Assembly (NCBI GenBank): GCA_007117065.1
Contig: SKHI01000002.1
Span: 1 to 38,031 of the forward strand
DNA from: Candidatus Woesearchaeota archaeon
Lineage (GTDB): Archaea > Nanobdellota > Nanobdellia > Woesearchaeales > SKIA01
DNA: 38,031 nucleotides
Reading direction: 5' to 3'
Shown here in pieces: positions 1 to 7,381 of the stretch (position 1 is its first letter; every line of letters begins with the position of its first letter). Both the position numbers and the translations under genes were made by a program. Under the pieces are notes generated by a model, which was not told the origin of the DNA, made no database searches, and was given only the letters and a program-made list of their open reading frames with translations.

Positions 1-59
1 TGTATTTGGTTCTCTTGAAAAAGAACGGTCTCGATGTCGAAGAATTGGATATCAGTTAA
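1..59 (+). CDS. C-terminal tail of an unidentified protein (5' end outside the window)
   Basis: An open frame enters from the left edge in frame 3 and ends at a TAA at 57-59. The last 18 residues end in an acidic stretch (GLDVEELDIS). The other two + frames also stay open for part of this short stretch, so the frame is only weakly supported. Nothing can be said about function. The next gene starts about 125 bases downstream behind its own TATA box, so the two are probably separate transcription units. Confidence 0.4.
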   Translation, partial: YLVLLKKNGLDVEELDIS

Positions 60-185
60 CAAATAATTGATGTTGCAAGAAAGAGAAGCAAAGCCAGTAA
101 ACTCAATCAGCAAGATATGGCTACGTTTACATAAACAAGAACATTTTAAAAATATAAAAAATATTTCTGAAGAAATAACAAGTGT

Positions 186-596
186 ATGCAGGGAAGTAAA
201 GAAATGGGTGGAGAAGGCGTAGGTCTTTTAGTAGAATTTAAGAACAAGTTTTTATTGTTGAAAAGAAAAGAAACTGGAATTTGGGAGCTTTGTAAAGGCC
301 ATTTAGAAATAGTTGAATGTTATGAGGAAGCTATTAAAAGAGAGTTATTTGAGGAAACCGGTATAGAGCGTAGTTCTTCTCCTAAAAAGATTGGAGCGTT
401 AACATTTAGTTTTATTAGTAAAAAAACTAATAAGATAAAGACAAGAGAAATAAAGTATTATCATATAAACGTTTATACTTCAAACGTTATTTTATCAGAT
501 GAGCATACTGATTGTTTGTGGTTAGAAAAAAAATTTTTTCTGGAAAAATTAGCGTTTGAAGATGTGAGAAATGTTATGAAGCATTATTTTGCTTAG
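186..596 (+). CDS. Nudix hydrolase
   Basis: Predicted Nudix (MutT-like) pyrophosphohydrolase of 136 residues, a typical single-domain length. The complete Nudix box GX5EX7REUXEEXGU is visible at about residues 38-60, starting GHLEIVE and ending RELFEETGI, so the metal-binding glutamates are intact. The family hydrolyses nucleoside diphosphates linked to another group (damaged dNTPs, nucleotide sugars, ADP-ribose, capped ends); the substrate cannot be read from the sequence. A TATA-like AATATAAAAA lies about 26-30 bases upstream of ATG 186, fitting a leaderless transcript. A second ATG at 204 is an alternative start. The gene is AT-richer than most of the window. It stands alone, with decayed sequence downstream. 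Confidence 0.85.
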   Translation: MQGSKEMGGEGVGLLVEFKNKFLLLKRKETGIWELCKGHLEIVECYEEAIKRELFEETGIERSSSPKKIGALTFSFISKKTNKIKTREIKYYHINVYTSNVILSDEHTDCLWLEKKFFLEKLAFEDVRNVMKHYFA

Positions 597-599
597 TAT

Positions 600-965
600 A
601 GCTCTGCAAAGTATTGATTGAACTAATTTTTTCATTGCGAACATGAATTCTTTGTACTCGATTAATTCAAAGGTTGATCTCTCTTTCTTCGTTTTTGTAT
701 TCTCCAATAATCTTAACTGTTCTGTTGTAATCTAAGATTTGCATTTTCCTGAATTTGATCGCTGTCATATGCTAATGCCTGTAGAGTGCGATTAAATCAT
801 GTTTTAATTACTGTTTGCTTCAAGTCCTTCTTTCATGGGAAAATCATGGTGTATCCTCCTGCTTCACAACCTTGTTGTGACGCAACAGCTACTTTTTGAC
901 CGTATCTGAATACTGGTTTATATTTGCTTTTCAGCTCATTATTTGCAACGTTTTTAGTGCTCCGT
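600..965 (-). pseudogene. Possible decayed gene, minus strand, family unknown
   Basis: This stretch holds no intact gene, but its minus strand has protein-like segments broken by stops and frameshifts. One frame reads through the end of the sugar dehydrogenase gene into GQKVAVASQQGCEAGGYTMI and stops at 833-835. The same frame continues after two stops as a segment beginning RTLQALAYDSDQIQENANLR. A shifted frame then gives a lysine/glutamate-rich segment, LLENTKTKKERSTFELIEYK, near 620-710. I do not recognise the family. The pieces could be remnants of one gene or chance open stretches in AT-rich DNA. Confidence 0.28.
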
Positions 966-2046
966 TATCTGTAATAAAGTACAGCTGTCCGTCTGGGTGC
1001 TCCATAACATCTCGTACTCGTTGTCCAGTGTACACGGGCTCTTTTTGTGTTATTGTGCGTCCGTCTACGTCAAAGACACCAAGTTCTCTTCCTGCGAGGT
1101 TTCCTATGAGTAGTGCTCCGTATAATTCAGGATATTTTTCTCCGTGATAAAATGTCATTCCTGCTGGTGGGAATCCTCCGGTTCCGCATTCCCAGAAGAA
1201 TACTGGGTTTTCTATATCTTCTCTCTCAAATGGGTTCTCTGCGAAGAGTCTTCTTGTTCCATACAAGCATCCTGTGTGTGTTACTGGCCATCCATAGTTT
1301 GCTCCTGCTCGTAAAATATTTATTTCATCCCCGTCATTTTCTCCATGATCGCTAATCCATATCTCTCCTGTTCTCGGATGAAGGGTCATTCCTTGCGGGT
1401 TTCTGTGTCCGTATGTATAGATTTCATCTCGTGCAGTGCCATGAGTTATGTGGGGGTTTGTTTGTGGTATTGTTCCGTTCAGGTGTAATCGAATAACTGC
1501 TCCAAGGGTGTTTGTTGTATCTTGACTTACGTGTTCTGGTCCGAAGTTTTTTCTTCCTCGATCTCCTGTGGTGTAGTACAGATAATCGCCGTTAATGAGT
1601 ATTCGTGAGCCAAAGTGTGCTCCTCCGCTTATCGCTGGTTCGCTGATGTGTAATACTGTAAAATTCGTTATTCGTTGTTCCTCAGGATGATACATTCCCC
1701 GTCCTATTCTTGTTGAGTGTGCGCCATCGTGTTCTGCTACGTAGGTAAGGTATATGTATCCTTCATGATATGCTACGTCCAGCATTCCTCCTTGTCCTGG
1801 ACTGATAAATTCCGGTATTCCGCTGATGCGAGTGATTTCTTGTGTTACCAGGTTGAGATGTACAAGGCCAGTATTTTTTTCTGTTATGAGGAGTTCTTCG
1901 TCGCTAAATAGGCTCATCCCCCATGGATTTTGGAGTTCATCAGTAATTATTTCGTATGTGTAGGTGTTCTCAAGTGGTGTGCGGTCAAGTTCTGTTACCG
2001 CGCAACCAGTAACCACGAGAATAAGGAGCAGTAAACTGTATTTCAT
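931..2046 (-). CDS. Lipoprotein of the PQQ-dependent soluble sugar (aldose/glucose-sorbosone) dehydrogenase family
   Basis: Predicted secreted sugar dehydrogenase of 371 residues, six-bladed beta-propeller, related to soluble glucose dehydrogenase (GDH-B) and E. coli YliI. The N-terminus is a lipoprotein signal peptide: a hydrophobic core ending in VVTGC, with Cys15 as the lipidation site. Family motifs follow: GGAHFGSR at 141-148 carries the His expected to act as catalytic base, YGHRNPQGM lies near 212, and HGENDGDEIN with GANYGWP, the Ca/PQQ-binding region, near 233-255. If active, it would oxidise aldoses outside the cell using pyrroloquinoline quinone, which would have to be scavenged; no PQQ synthesis gene is nearby. 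GTATAAAA (minus-strand TATA) is centred 24-25 bases upstream of ATG 2046, indicating a leaderless message. Family assignment is firm; substrate and cofactor use are inferred. Confidence 0.9.
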   Translation of the reverse strand: MKYSLLLLILVVTGCAVTELDRTPLENTYTYEIITDELQNPWGMSLFSDEELLITEKNTGLVHLNLVTQEITRISGIPEFISPGQGGMLDVAYHEGYIYLTYVAEHDGAHSTRIGRGMYHPEEQRITNFTVLHISEPAISGGAHFGSRILINGDYLYYTTGDRGRKNFGPEHVSQDTTNTLGAVIRLHLNGTIPQTNPHITHGTARDEIYTYGHRNPQGMTLHPRTGEIWISDHGENDGDEINILRAGANYGWPVTHTGCLYGTRRLFAENPFEREDIENPVFFWECGTGGFPPAGMTFYHGEKYPELYGALLIGNLAGRELGVFDVDGRTITQKEPVYTGQRVRDVMEHPDGQLYFITDNGALKTLQIMS

Positions 2047-2091
2047 ACAGGGGTTTTGTCGTGTCTGTATAAAAGTGTATGTGCTTCTTTT

Positions 2092-3234
2092 TTAAAACGG
2101 AAATATCGATTTTGTTTGTGCATCAATTGGCTCAAGGCAGGCATCTAATTCTCTTATGAGCTGTTCTGTGTCGAGTTGTTGTCCGATTAAAACAAATTCT
2201 TGTCTTTTATCTCCTATGTTCTCATCCCATATGTCTGTAAAGTATTGCATGTATCCTTCAGGTCTTTCTTTTTCAGGTACGCTTATGAGCCAGTTTCCTG
2301 CTGGTGAGAAGGTTTTTTGTCTTCCTGCTAGACTGAACTCTATTGCCATGTCCTGGTGTGAACTTAGCCAGACGTATCCTTTTGCTCGTACGAGTTCCTT
2401 GTGTTTTGCGAGCACTTCAAGAAATCGTTTTGGATTAAACGGTTGTCTTCGTACGTATGTTAAGCTGCGTATCCCGTACTCTTCGGTTTCTGGGGTATGG
2501 GTGAATCCGCTTCCTTGGAGTTCTTGTGCCCAACCGCTATACGTAGATGCTTCGTCAAAATCAAACAGTCCTGTATGAATTATTTCTTTCAAATCTACGT
2601 TTGCATTGACTGTGGTCAATATTTTTGCTTTCTTATTGAGCGCTCTGAGGAGTTCGATAATTTTTTTCTGGGTGTCATCATTTATCAGGTCTGTTTTGTT
2701 GAGGAGGATGACGTTTGCGAATTCTATTTGGTCTACGAGTAGGTCTATCACACTTCGCTCGTCTTCTTCTCCCAGCTCTTCTCCTCTGTCTTTGAGTTTT
2801 TCTAGTGTGGTAAAGTTGTCTAGAAATTGTGCTGCGTCGACTACTGTTACCATGGTGTCTAGTTGTGTGATGTTTGCGAGGGTTGCTCCTTCTATTTCGT
2901 AGGTGAATGTCGCCGCTACTGGGAGTGGCTCTGATATCCCTGAGCTTTCTATAACGAGGTAGTCATATTTTTCTTCTTGTGCTAGTTCGTGTACTGTCTC
3001 TAGCAAGTCTTCTCGTAAGGTACAGCAAATACATCCGTTTTGTAGTTCTACCAGTTTTTCTTCTGTTTGTTTGATGCTGTCTTTTACGAGTTTTACATCA
3101 ATATTCAGCTCTGCCATGTCATTTACGATGACTGCTACACGGAGTCCTTCTTTGTTTTCTAAAATATTTTTTAGTAAGGTGGTTTTTCCGCTTCCTAAAA
3201 ATCCTGAGAGTACGGTGACGGGTAGTTTTTTCAT
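2092..3234 (-). CDS. CobW/COG0523-family GTPase, probable metallochaperone
   Basis: G3E-family P-loop GTPase of 380 residues, the usual CobW length. Walker A is GFLGSGKTT at 11-19. The metal-binding CXCC motif (NGCICC) is at 66-71, ESSGISEP follows Walker B, and NKTD is the guanine-specificity motif. The C-terminal CobW_C domain follows. COG0523 proteins deliver or insert metals (Zn, Co, Fe) into client enzymes. I place the start at the ATG at 3234 because the conserved fold begins there (MKKLPVTVLSGFLGSGKTT) and because this ATG overlaps the stop of the upstream small gene as ATGA. The longer in-frame extension lies inside that small gene. The divergent Fur-family gene and the Fur-box-like palindrome suggest metal-regulated expression, in keeping with bacterial Zur-regulated COG0523 genes. 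Confidence 0.93.
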   Translation of the reverse strand: MKKLPVTVLSGFLGSGKTTLLKNILENKEGLRVAVIVNDMAELNIDVKLVKDSIKQTEEKLVELQNGCICCTLREDLLETVHELAQEEKYDYLVIESSGISEPLPVAATFTYEIEGATLANITQLDTMVTVVDAAQFLDNFTTLEKLKDRGEELGEEDERSVIDLLVDQIEFANVILLNKTDLINDDTQKKIIELLRALNKKAKILTTVNANVDLKEIIHTGLFDFDEASTYSGWAQELQGSGFTHTPETEEYGIRSLTYVRRQPFNPKRFLEVLAKHKELVRAKGYVWLSSHQDMAIEFSLAGRQKTFSPAGNWLISVPEKERPEGYMQYFTDIWDENIGDKRQEFVLIGQQLDTEQLIRELDACLEPIDAQTKSIFPF

Positions 3235-3488
3235 AGGAGTTCTCCAAGTTTGCACTTTCCTGCGCATGTTGGTTTTTGTTGATAGTTTGCTTCCACCCAT
3301 TTCTGAATACTTGGGTTTTGGCTTCCTTTGTATATTCCGTAGAGAATTGCTGAGCAAGCAGTTGTTTTTGGGTATCCATTTCTTCCTGTTAGGTACGAGA
3401 GATTTGGTGAAATATCTCCCTTCGCATCATATTGCAGCACTATTCCTTTATGCATCTCTATTGCTTGTTGTCTTGTTTGCATCTCCAT
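3231..3488 (-). CDS. Small cysteine-containing protein co-transcribed with the CobW GTPase
   Basis: Protein of 85 residues (83 if translation starts at the third codon, ATG 3482). I do not recognise the family. It is soluble, with no signal peptide, and has three cysteines, two of them in a C-terminal CAGKC. Its stop overlaps the CobW start as ATGA, so the two are translationally coupled. The palindromic TATA box at 3503-3512 is centred about 25 bases upstream of ATG 3482, which makes 3482 the better leaderless start. The operon position suggests a partner or client in metal delivery; that is inference only. Confidence 0.72.
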   Translation of the reverse strand: MEMQTRQQAIEMHKGIVLQYDAKGDISPNLSYLTGRNGYPKTTACSAILYGIYKGSQNPSIQKWVEANYQQKPTCAGKCKLGELL

Positions 3489-3502
3489 GACTAAACAGTA
3501 AG

Positions 3503-3512
3503 TATTTAAATA
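3503..3512. promoter_or_regulatory. Palindromic TATA box shared by the divergent fur-like and CobW operons
   Basis: TATTTAAATA is self-complementary. It is centred about 29 bases upstream of the fur-like ATG (3537) and about 25 bases upstream of ATG 3482 of the small Cys protein on the other strand. It is the only good TATA-like element in the 48-base divergent region, so it probably drives both directions. Confidence 0.6.
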
Positions 3513-3516
3513 CGTA

Positions 3517-3535
3517 ATTGATACTCATTATCAAT
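3517..3535. promoter_or_regulatory. Fur/Zur-box-like operator
   Basis: A perfect 7-5-7 inverted repeat, ATTGATA-CTCAT-TATCAAT, lies between the shared TATA box and the start codon of the fur-like gene. It closely resembles the classical 19-bp Fur box (GATAATGATAATCATTATC). A repressor here would cover the transcription start of the regulator (autoregulation) and sit just upstream of the TATA box for the CobW operon. Confidence 0.68.
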
Positions 3536-3536
3536 A

Positions 3537-3890
3537 ATGGTTTCTCGTATCACAAAACAAAAACGCCTCTTACAAGCAATAATTGATAATCAGCAATCTT
3601 TCTTCTCTGCAGAGGATATTCACGGACTTGCGAAACAACAAGACGAGAAAATCGGAATCGCTACGGTCTATCGTTTCTTAAATGAGCAAGTCGAGCAAGG
3701 AGTGTTACATGGGTATATTTGCGATCGAAGAAAGGTATATTCTCGAAAGAAGACGCATTGCCATTTTATTGATGAAGAGACGGGAAACATGACGCATTTT
3801 GATATTGATTCAATAGATTTTCTCAAGAACAAAGTATCTGGTTCTATTTCGAGCATTCATATAGAAGTTAAAGGAAGAGGAGATATTTAG
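3537..3890 (+). CDS. Fur-family metalloregulator (Fur/Zur/PerR-like)
   Basis: Winged-helix DNA-binding protein of 117 residues, shorter than typical Fur (about 140-150). The family recognition-helix motif IGIATVYRFL lies at about 39-48, followed by the wing and a His-containing HCHF element near residue 78. In typical Fur proteins this segment is followed by a CXXC structural-zinc pair; here the equivalent positions read DEETGN, with no cysteines. The C-terminal dimerisation part is short. The gene is divergent from the CobW operon and has a perfect Fur-box-like palindrome immediately before its ATG, so autoregulation is likely. Which metal it senses (Zn by context, or Fe/Mn) cannot be told. 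The start is the first ATG, with a TATA box about 29 bases upstream. Confidence 0.85.
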   Translation: MVSRITKQKRLLQAIIDNQQSFFSAEDIHGLAKQQDEKIGIATVYRFLNEQVEQGVLHGYICDRRKVYSRKKTHCHFIDEETGNMTHFDIDSIDFLKNKVSGSISSIHIEVKGRGDI

Positions 3891-3927
3891 CATCAATGTA
3901 TATAAACTTCCTTGATTATCTTTTCAC

Positions 3928-4278
3928 ATGGATTATATCTTCGATTTGATTTCTCAACCATTCTCAACTATACCGCATCATTTTGATACTTCTGGAGTTG
4001 AGAGATATGTAGCTAAGGGTTCGCCGTATCATATAGCTATTCACGAAGTGGATGTAGAAGACAATGCTGACTCATATGTTGATATGCATGAACACGATTT
4101 TGATGAGATCAATATTATTTTAGGTGAGAGCCTTGTGTATGAGTTTTGTATTGATTTACAAAAAACTATTGTTCAGAGTCCAAAAGTTTTTGTAATTCCA
4201 AAGAATGTTAAACACTCTCAAAAAGTACTTCGTGGAAAAGGAACGTTTATCTGCGTATACATGAAGAAAAAAGAGTAG
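3928..4278 (+). CDS. Cupin-fold protein
   Basis: Protein of 116 residues, apparently a single conserved-barrel cupin. The first cupin motif appears as HEHDFDEINIIL (residues about 52-63), giving the His-X-His...Glu metal ligands. The second is represented by PKVFVIPKNVKHS near 88-100, with the third-ligand His. The family includes dioxygenases, isomerases and sensory domains, so substrate and reaction are unknown. TATATAAAC at 3899-3907 is centred about 26 bases before ATG 3928, giving a leaderless transcript independent of the fur-like gene. It might belong to the same metal-response locus, but no operator is visible in front of it. Confidence 0.75.
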   Translation: MDYIFDLISQPFSTIPHHFDTSGVERYVAKGSPYHIAIHEVDVEDNADSYVDMHEHDFDEINIILGESLVYEFCIDLQKTIVQSPKVFVIPKNVKHSQKVLRGKGTFICVYMKKKE

Positions 4279-4284
4279 TTTCTT

Positions 4285-4536
4285 CTAGGAAAAATATTTC
4301 TCCACTCCTCCGAGGAGCACTCGTCCTTTTTTTGCGAGTTGTTGTGCGTATTGTGAACGGTTATCTGTTCGACAAACAAATACAGGATCTTCTGGCAATT
4401 CTGACAGGCGCATCTCTAGTTCTTGTAATGGTATATTTTTGCTTCCTGGTATGTGTTTTTGCATAAACTCTTCTGGTGTACGAACATCGATAAGCTCTTC
4501 TGCTCCTTCTAATTGTTCTATGAATATCTCCGTCAT
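4285..4536 (-). CDS. Single-domain rhodanese-like sulfurtransferase
   Basis: Protein of 83 residues, a compact rhodanese domain as in GlpE/PspE-type proteins. ELIDVRTPEEFMQKHIPGS is the conserved N-terminal part. The active-site loop is VFVCRTDNRS, with the catalytic Cys that carries persulfide in the family, and GGVEKYF near the end corresponds to the usual GG(x)xxW region. I use ATG 4536 rather than an upstream ATG. The domain begins there, and the palindromic T/A tract at 4559-4567 is then 27 bases away, matching the other leaderless genes here. Likely role: cytoplasmic sulfur transfer or sulfane-sulfur handling. It is divergent from the DUF429 gene. Confidence 0.85.
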   Translation of the reverse strand: MTEIFIEQLEGAEELIDVRTPEEFMQKHIPGSKNIPLQELEMRLSELPEDPVFVCRTDNRSQYAQQLAKKGRVLLGGVEKYFS

Positions 4537-4558
4537 ACAACCAGGTACAAATACTGTA

Positions 4559-4567
4559 TTTTTTAAA
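4559..4567. promoter_or_regulatory. TATA box probably shared by divergent rhodanese and DUF429 genes
   Basis: TTTTTTAAA is centred near 4563.5. It lies 26-27 bases from ATG 4590 on the + strand and 27-28 bases from ATG 4536 on the - strand, so the two start codons are almost symmetrical around it. No other TATA-like element sits at the right distance for either gene. Confidence 0.55.
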
Positions 4568-4589
4568 GTATGTGTGTTCTTTAATATGA

Positions 4590-5294
4590 ATGTTCTTTGT
4601 TGGTATAGATCTTGCTTGGAGTGATACAAATAAGACTGGAATGGTCATTCTCTCCGATGAAAAAGTTATTTTTTCTGGTTTAGTGCAGTCTGACGATGAT
4701 ATTTGTTCGTGTATTGCTGAAGTTGTCGGCAGTCATTCTTGTGTTGTGGCTATTGATGCTCCGTTGGTTGTTCCAAATACTTCTGGTCAGCGCCCTGCAG
4801 AAACACTGTTGAATAAAGATTTTCGCAAGTACAATGCAGGTGCGCATCCTGCAAATAGAACCTGGTTGCTTCGGTCTTGTTCTCGTATTCGTGGAGAAGA
4901 CCTTGTTATTGCTTTAAAGAGTAGGGGTATTGTACATGATCCTTTTCTGCGCTCTTCTCGCTCGTGTTTTGAGTGTTATCCTCACTCTGCTTCTATTGTG
5001 TTATTTGGGCTCAAACAAATTCTTGGCTACAAGGCTCGTCCTTCTCGTTCCTACGAGGATCGTTGGAACGCATTTGTGGAGTATCAAAGACAGTTATCTC
5101 GCTTTGTTTCTGCTCCGTTTCTTTCTGTTGATGTTACCTCGTTACGGGCAAGCAAGTTAAAGGAGTATGAGGACGTGTTGGATGCATGTATGTGTGCGAT
5201 CATTGCGCGTTTTTTGTATCAGAACCCGTCTGAGCGCATGTTGTATGGTTCTTTTGATGACGGATACATTCTTACTCCTGCCCTGCGGATATAA
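4590..5294 (+). CDS. DUF429 family predicted RNase H-like nuclease
   Basis: Protein of 234 residues matching the DUF429/COG2410 pattern, predicted to have an RNase H-like fold. FFVGIDLAWS at the N-terminus supplies the first acidic residue on strand 1. VVAIDAPLVVP around 52-62 supplies the second, and ECYPHSA in the middle and DVLDACMCAIIA near the C-terminus give the remaining conserved acidic positions. Activity in this family is predicted, not generally shown. Start chosen from the conserved N-terminus and the TATA box 26-27 bases upstream. It stands as a single gene facing away from the rhodanese. Confidence 0.82.
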   Translation: MFFVGIDLAWSDTNKTGMVILSDEKVIFSGLVQSDDDICSCIAEVVGSHSCVVAIDAPLVVPNTSGQRPAETLLNKDFRKYNAGAHPANRTWLLRSCSRIRGEDLVIALKSRGIVHDPFLRSSRSCFECYPHSASIVLFGLKQILGYKARPSRSYEDRWNAFVEYQRQLSRFVSAPFLSVDVTSLRASKLKEYEDVLDACMCAIIARFLYQNPSERMLYGSFDDGYILTPALRI

Positions 5295-5363
5295 TTTTTC
5301 CAAAGAGTACTGTCTTTTCTGTAAGCACATATGTTTATATATTTCTACAACAAGATACAGTCA

Positions 5364-5618
5364 ATGCGCTCTCTCTTTCTTCTCTTCTTCATCGCTGCCT
5401 CAGGCGTGTGCACGGGTGTGTATGTAGAGACTGGTCCGCAGCACATTCCTGGTTTTATTCAGCAAGGGGATGTGTTTGAGTTTTGGTGTGAGGTTCCTGG
5501 CATGGTGTTTTCTTCTGAAGAGTTGCGTTTGCGTGCTATTTGGGGCGAGTCCTCTCTTCGTATGACACTCTTTACTCCGCGTGTATTGCTCCCTGGTGAG
5601 ATGGTGTTATTCCCATGA
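5364..5618 (+). CDS. Small exported protein of unknown family
   Basis: 84 residues from ATG 5364: an N-terminal hydrophobic segment (SLFLLFFIAASGVCTGVY) acting as signal peptide or anchor, then a beta-rich domain ending in PGEMVLFP. TTTATATA at 5334-5341 is centred 26-27 bases upstream of ATG 5364, which decides this start over the ATG at 5331 that would lie inside the promoter. The stop overlaps the start of the next gene as ATGA. I do not recognise the family. An accessory role in an extracellular filament is possible but is only a guess from the paired layout and the archaellin 8 kb away. Confidence 0.62.
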   Translation: MRSLFLLFFIAASGVCTGVYVETGPQHIPGFIQQGDVFEFWCEVPGMVFSSEELRLRAIWGESSLRMTLFTPRVLLPGEMVLFP

Positions 5619-5926
5619 ATGCACACTCTGCTCTTATTTTTTTTATTGTAAGTATCAGTCTTGCTACGGGTGCTGCCCTCTTGTTTACTTCTATAGGTCA
5701 GCAATTTACTCCGCCTGCGGAATCTCCACCTGCTCGCGTGGTTCTTCTCTCCGCTATACTCGAGAATTCCTCTGCTCCTGTTCTGCGTTTTCAGGTAACA
5801 AGTGATGTTCCTTTAGCTCTTGATGATGTTCTTATTCAAATTAGTACGTCTTCTGCTCAGGCAAATTTGGTGTATCGTGAGGGTATATTAGAGCGTAATG
5901 TGACCTCTGGTTTTTTCACTGAGTAA
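5615..5926 (+). CDS. Small membrane-anchored exported protein, pilin/FlaF-G-like layout
   Basis: 103 residues: a short N-terminal tail, one transmembrane helix (about 6-27, ALIFFIVSISLATGAALLF), then a beta-rich ectodomain. This resembles minor archaeal pilins or archaellum stator proteins FlaF/FlaG in layout, but there is no clear class III (preflagellin peptidase) cleavage motif and no sequence match I can name. It is translationally coupled to the preceding gene (ATGA overlap), so the two probably act together at the cell surface. Confidence 0.6.
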   Translation: MNAHSALIFFIVSISLATGAALLFTSIGQQFTPPAESPPARVVLLSAILENSSAPVLRFQVTSDVPLALDDVLIQISTSSAQANLVYREGILERNVTSGFFTE

Positions 5927-5961
5927 ATACTATTATATACAAGTGTTTCTTATTTTCTGAT

Positions 5962-7230
5962 ATGATAGATATTGTCGCATTGCGAGAAAATTCGGAACCG
6001 TACATCGAGAGCTTAGAAAGAAGAAGCATGGATTCTTCTGTTGTGAGTTCTTGCTTGTCTGTTGATGCTTCTTGGAGGGAGCAAAAAGGGGTTCTTGATA
6101 GTCTTCGTGCGGAAAAAAATCAGCTTTCCCAGAAAATAAATGAGGTAAAAAAAACAGGTGCTGATCTCTCTTCTGTTCTTAAAGAAGCAAAAGAATTACC
6201 CGCGCGCATTGCTGAACAAGAACTGCGTGTACAGGAGTTAGAGGAGAAGCGTGATGCATTGTTGCGAAAAATACCTAATATCCTTGCTGACCAAGTGCCT
6301 AAAGGTGCTTCGGAAGAGGAAAATGTGCAGAGAAATGAGTTTGGTCAGAAACGGGTGTTCTCCTTTCCTCCAAAAAGTCATGTTGAGATTATTGAGTCCT
6401 TAGGGGTTGTTGATTTTGATGCTTCACGAAAAACCAGTGGAAGTGGTTTTTTTTTCCTCAAAGGATCTCTTGCTCTTCTTGATCAAGCGTTACAGCAATA
6501 CGCTATTGATATTATGCTCAAGCATAACTTTGAGCTTATCGTTCCGCCGTATATGTTAAGAAAGAGCACTCTTGATGGTGTTATTGATACTGAGGAGTTT
6601 GCGCACAGCATTTTCTCTTTGCAAGACAAGGACTTACATCTTATCTCAACAAGTGAGCATAGTTTAGTAGGTTTATTAACGCAAAAAGATATTCCTGCAC
6701 AAGAGCTTCCTGTACGTCTTGTTGGGATTAGCCCATGTTTTCGTGCTGAGGTAGGCAGTCATGGTATTGACGAAAAAGGTTTGTTTCGTACACATCAGTT
6801 TCACAAAGTTGAACAAATCATTGTGTGTACACCTGAAGAAAGCACTGCATGGTTTGAGCGATTACTGGCTATTACTACAGAGATATTTACTTCTCTAGAA
6901 ATTCCTATTCGTCATCTTGAGATGTGTACGGGTGATCTTGGTATGATGAAGCATCGACAGTTTGACATAGAGGCATGGAGTCCGCGAAAAAATGGATACT
7001 TTGAGGTAGGAAGTTGTAGTAATCTTACGGACATGCAAGCGCGACGATTAGGCATTCGTATGCTGCTTCCTGATGGTTCGCGCGTTGTTGCACATACGTT
7101 AAACAACACTGCGCTTGCTACGAGTAGGGCCATGGTTGCGCTTATTGAGAACTTTCAGCAAGAGGATGGAACTGTGCTTATTCCGCGCGTTCTTCATCCA
7201 TATATGCGCGGCGTTACGAAACTCTCCTAG
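5962..7230 (+). CDS. serS: Seryl-tRNA synthetase
   Basis: Class II aminoacyl-tRNA synthetase of 422 residues, the standard SerRS size; it charges tRNA-Ser with serine. Residues about 1-105 form the N-terminal tRNA-binding coiled-coil arm, with heptad-like LRAEKNQLSQKINEVKK. Motif 2 is visible as SPCFRAEVGSHG...GLFRTHQFHKVE, and motif 3 as NTALATSRAMVALIENFQ followed by the conserved GTVLIPRVLHPYM end. It is the common (bacterial/eukaryal-like) SerRS rather than the rare methanogen type. TTATATAC about 24 bases upstream of ATG 5962 suggests a leaderless message. Confidence 0.97.
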   Translation: MIDIVALRENSEPYIESLERRSMDSSVVSSCLSVDASWREQKGVLDSLRAEKNQLSQKINEVKKTGADLSSVLKEAKELPARIAEQELRVQELEEKRDALLRKIPNILADQVPKGASEEENVQRNEFGQKRVFSFPPKSHVEIIESLGVVDFDASRKTSGSGFFFLKGSLALLDQALQQYAIDIMLKHNFELIVPPYMLRKSTLDGVIDTEEFAHSIFSLQDKDLHLISTSEHSLVGLLTQKDIPAQELPVRLVGISPCFRAEVGSHGIDEKGLFRTHQFHKVEQIIVCTPEESTAWFERLLAITTEIFTSLEIPIRHLEMCTGDLGMMKHRQFDIEAWSPRKNGYFEVGSCSNLTDMQARRLGIRMLLPDGSRVVAHTLNNTALATSRAMVALIENFQQEDGTVLIPRVLHPYMRGVTKLS

Positions 7231-7381
7231 GCTTGCTTGTCAGCTCGACTAATTTTTTTTTCTGAGTAAATATTTTTTTTCTTTCTCTTGTATTTCACAA
7301 GGGTGTTAGTTGTTTTTTTTGTGCTGTTCATCCTTTTTTCTCAGATATAGTTTTTTATACAAAGACTTTTTTTCCTTTCTT

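Noticed and set aside
931-2046. Sugar dehydrogenase as evidence for a bacterial contig
   Set aside because: The family is widespread and readily transferred; the surrounding replication, translation and secretion genes are archaeal, and the gene has an archaeal TATA box.
3235-3357. 41-residue N-terminal extension of the CobW frame
   Set aside because: It overlaps the upstream small Cys gene in another frame, and the conserved fold starts at 3234.
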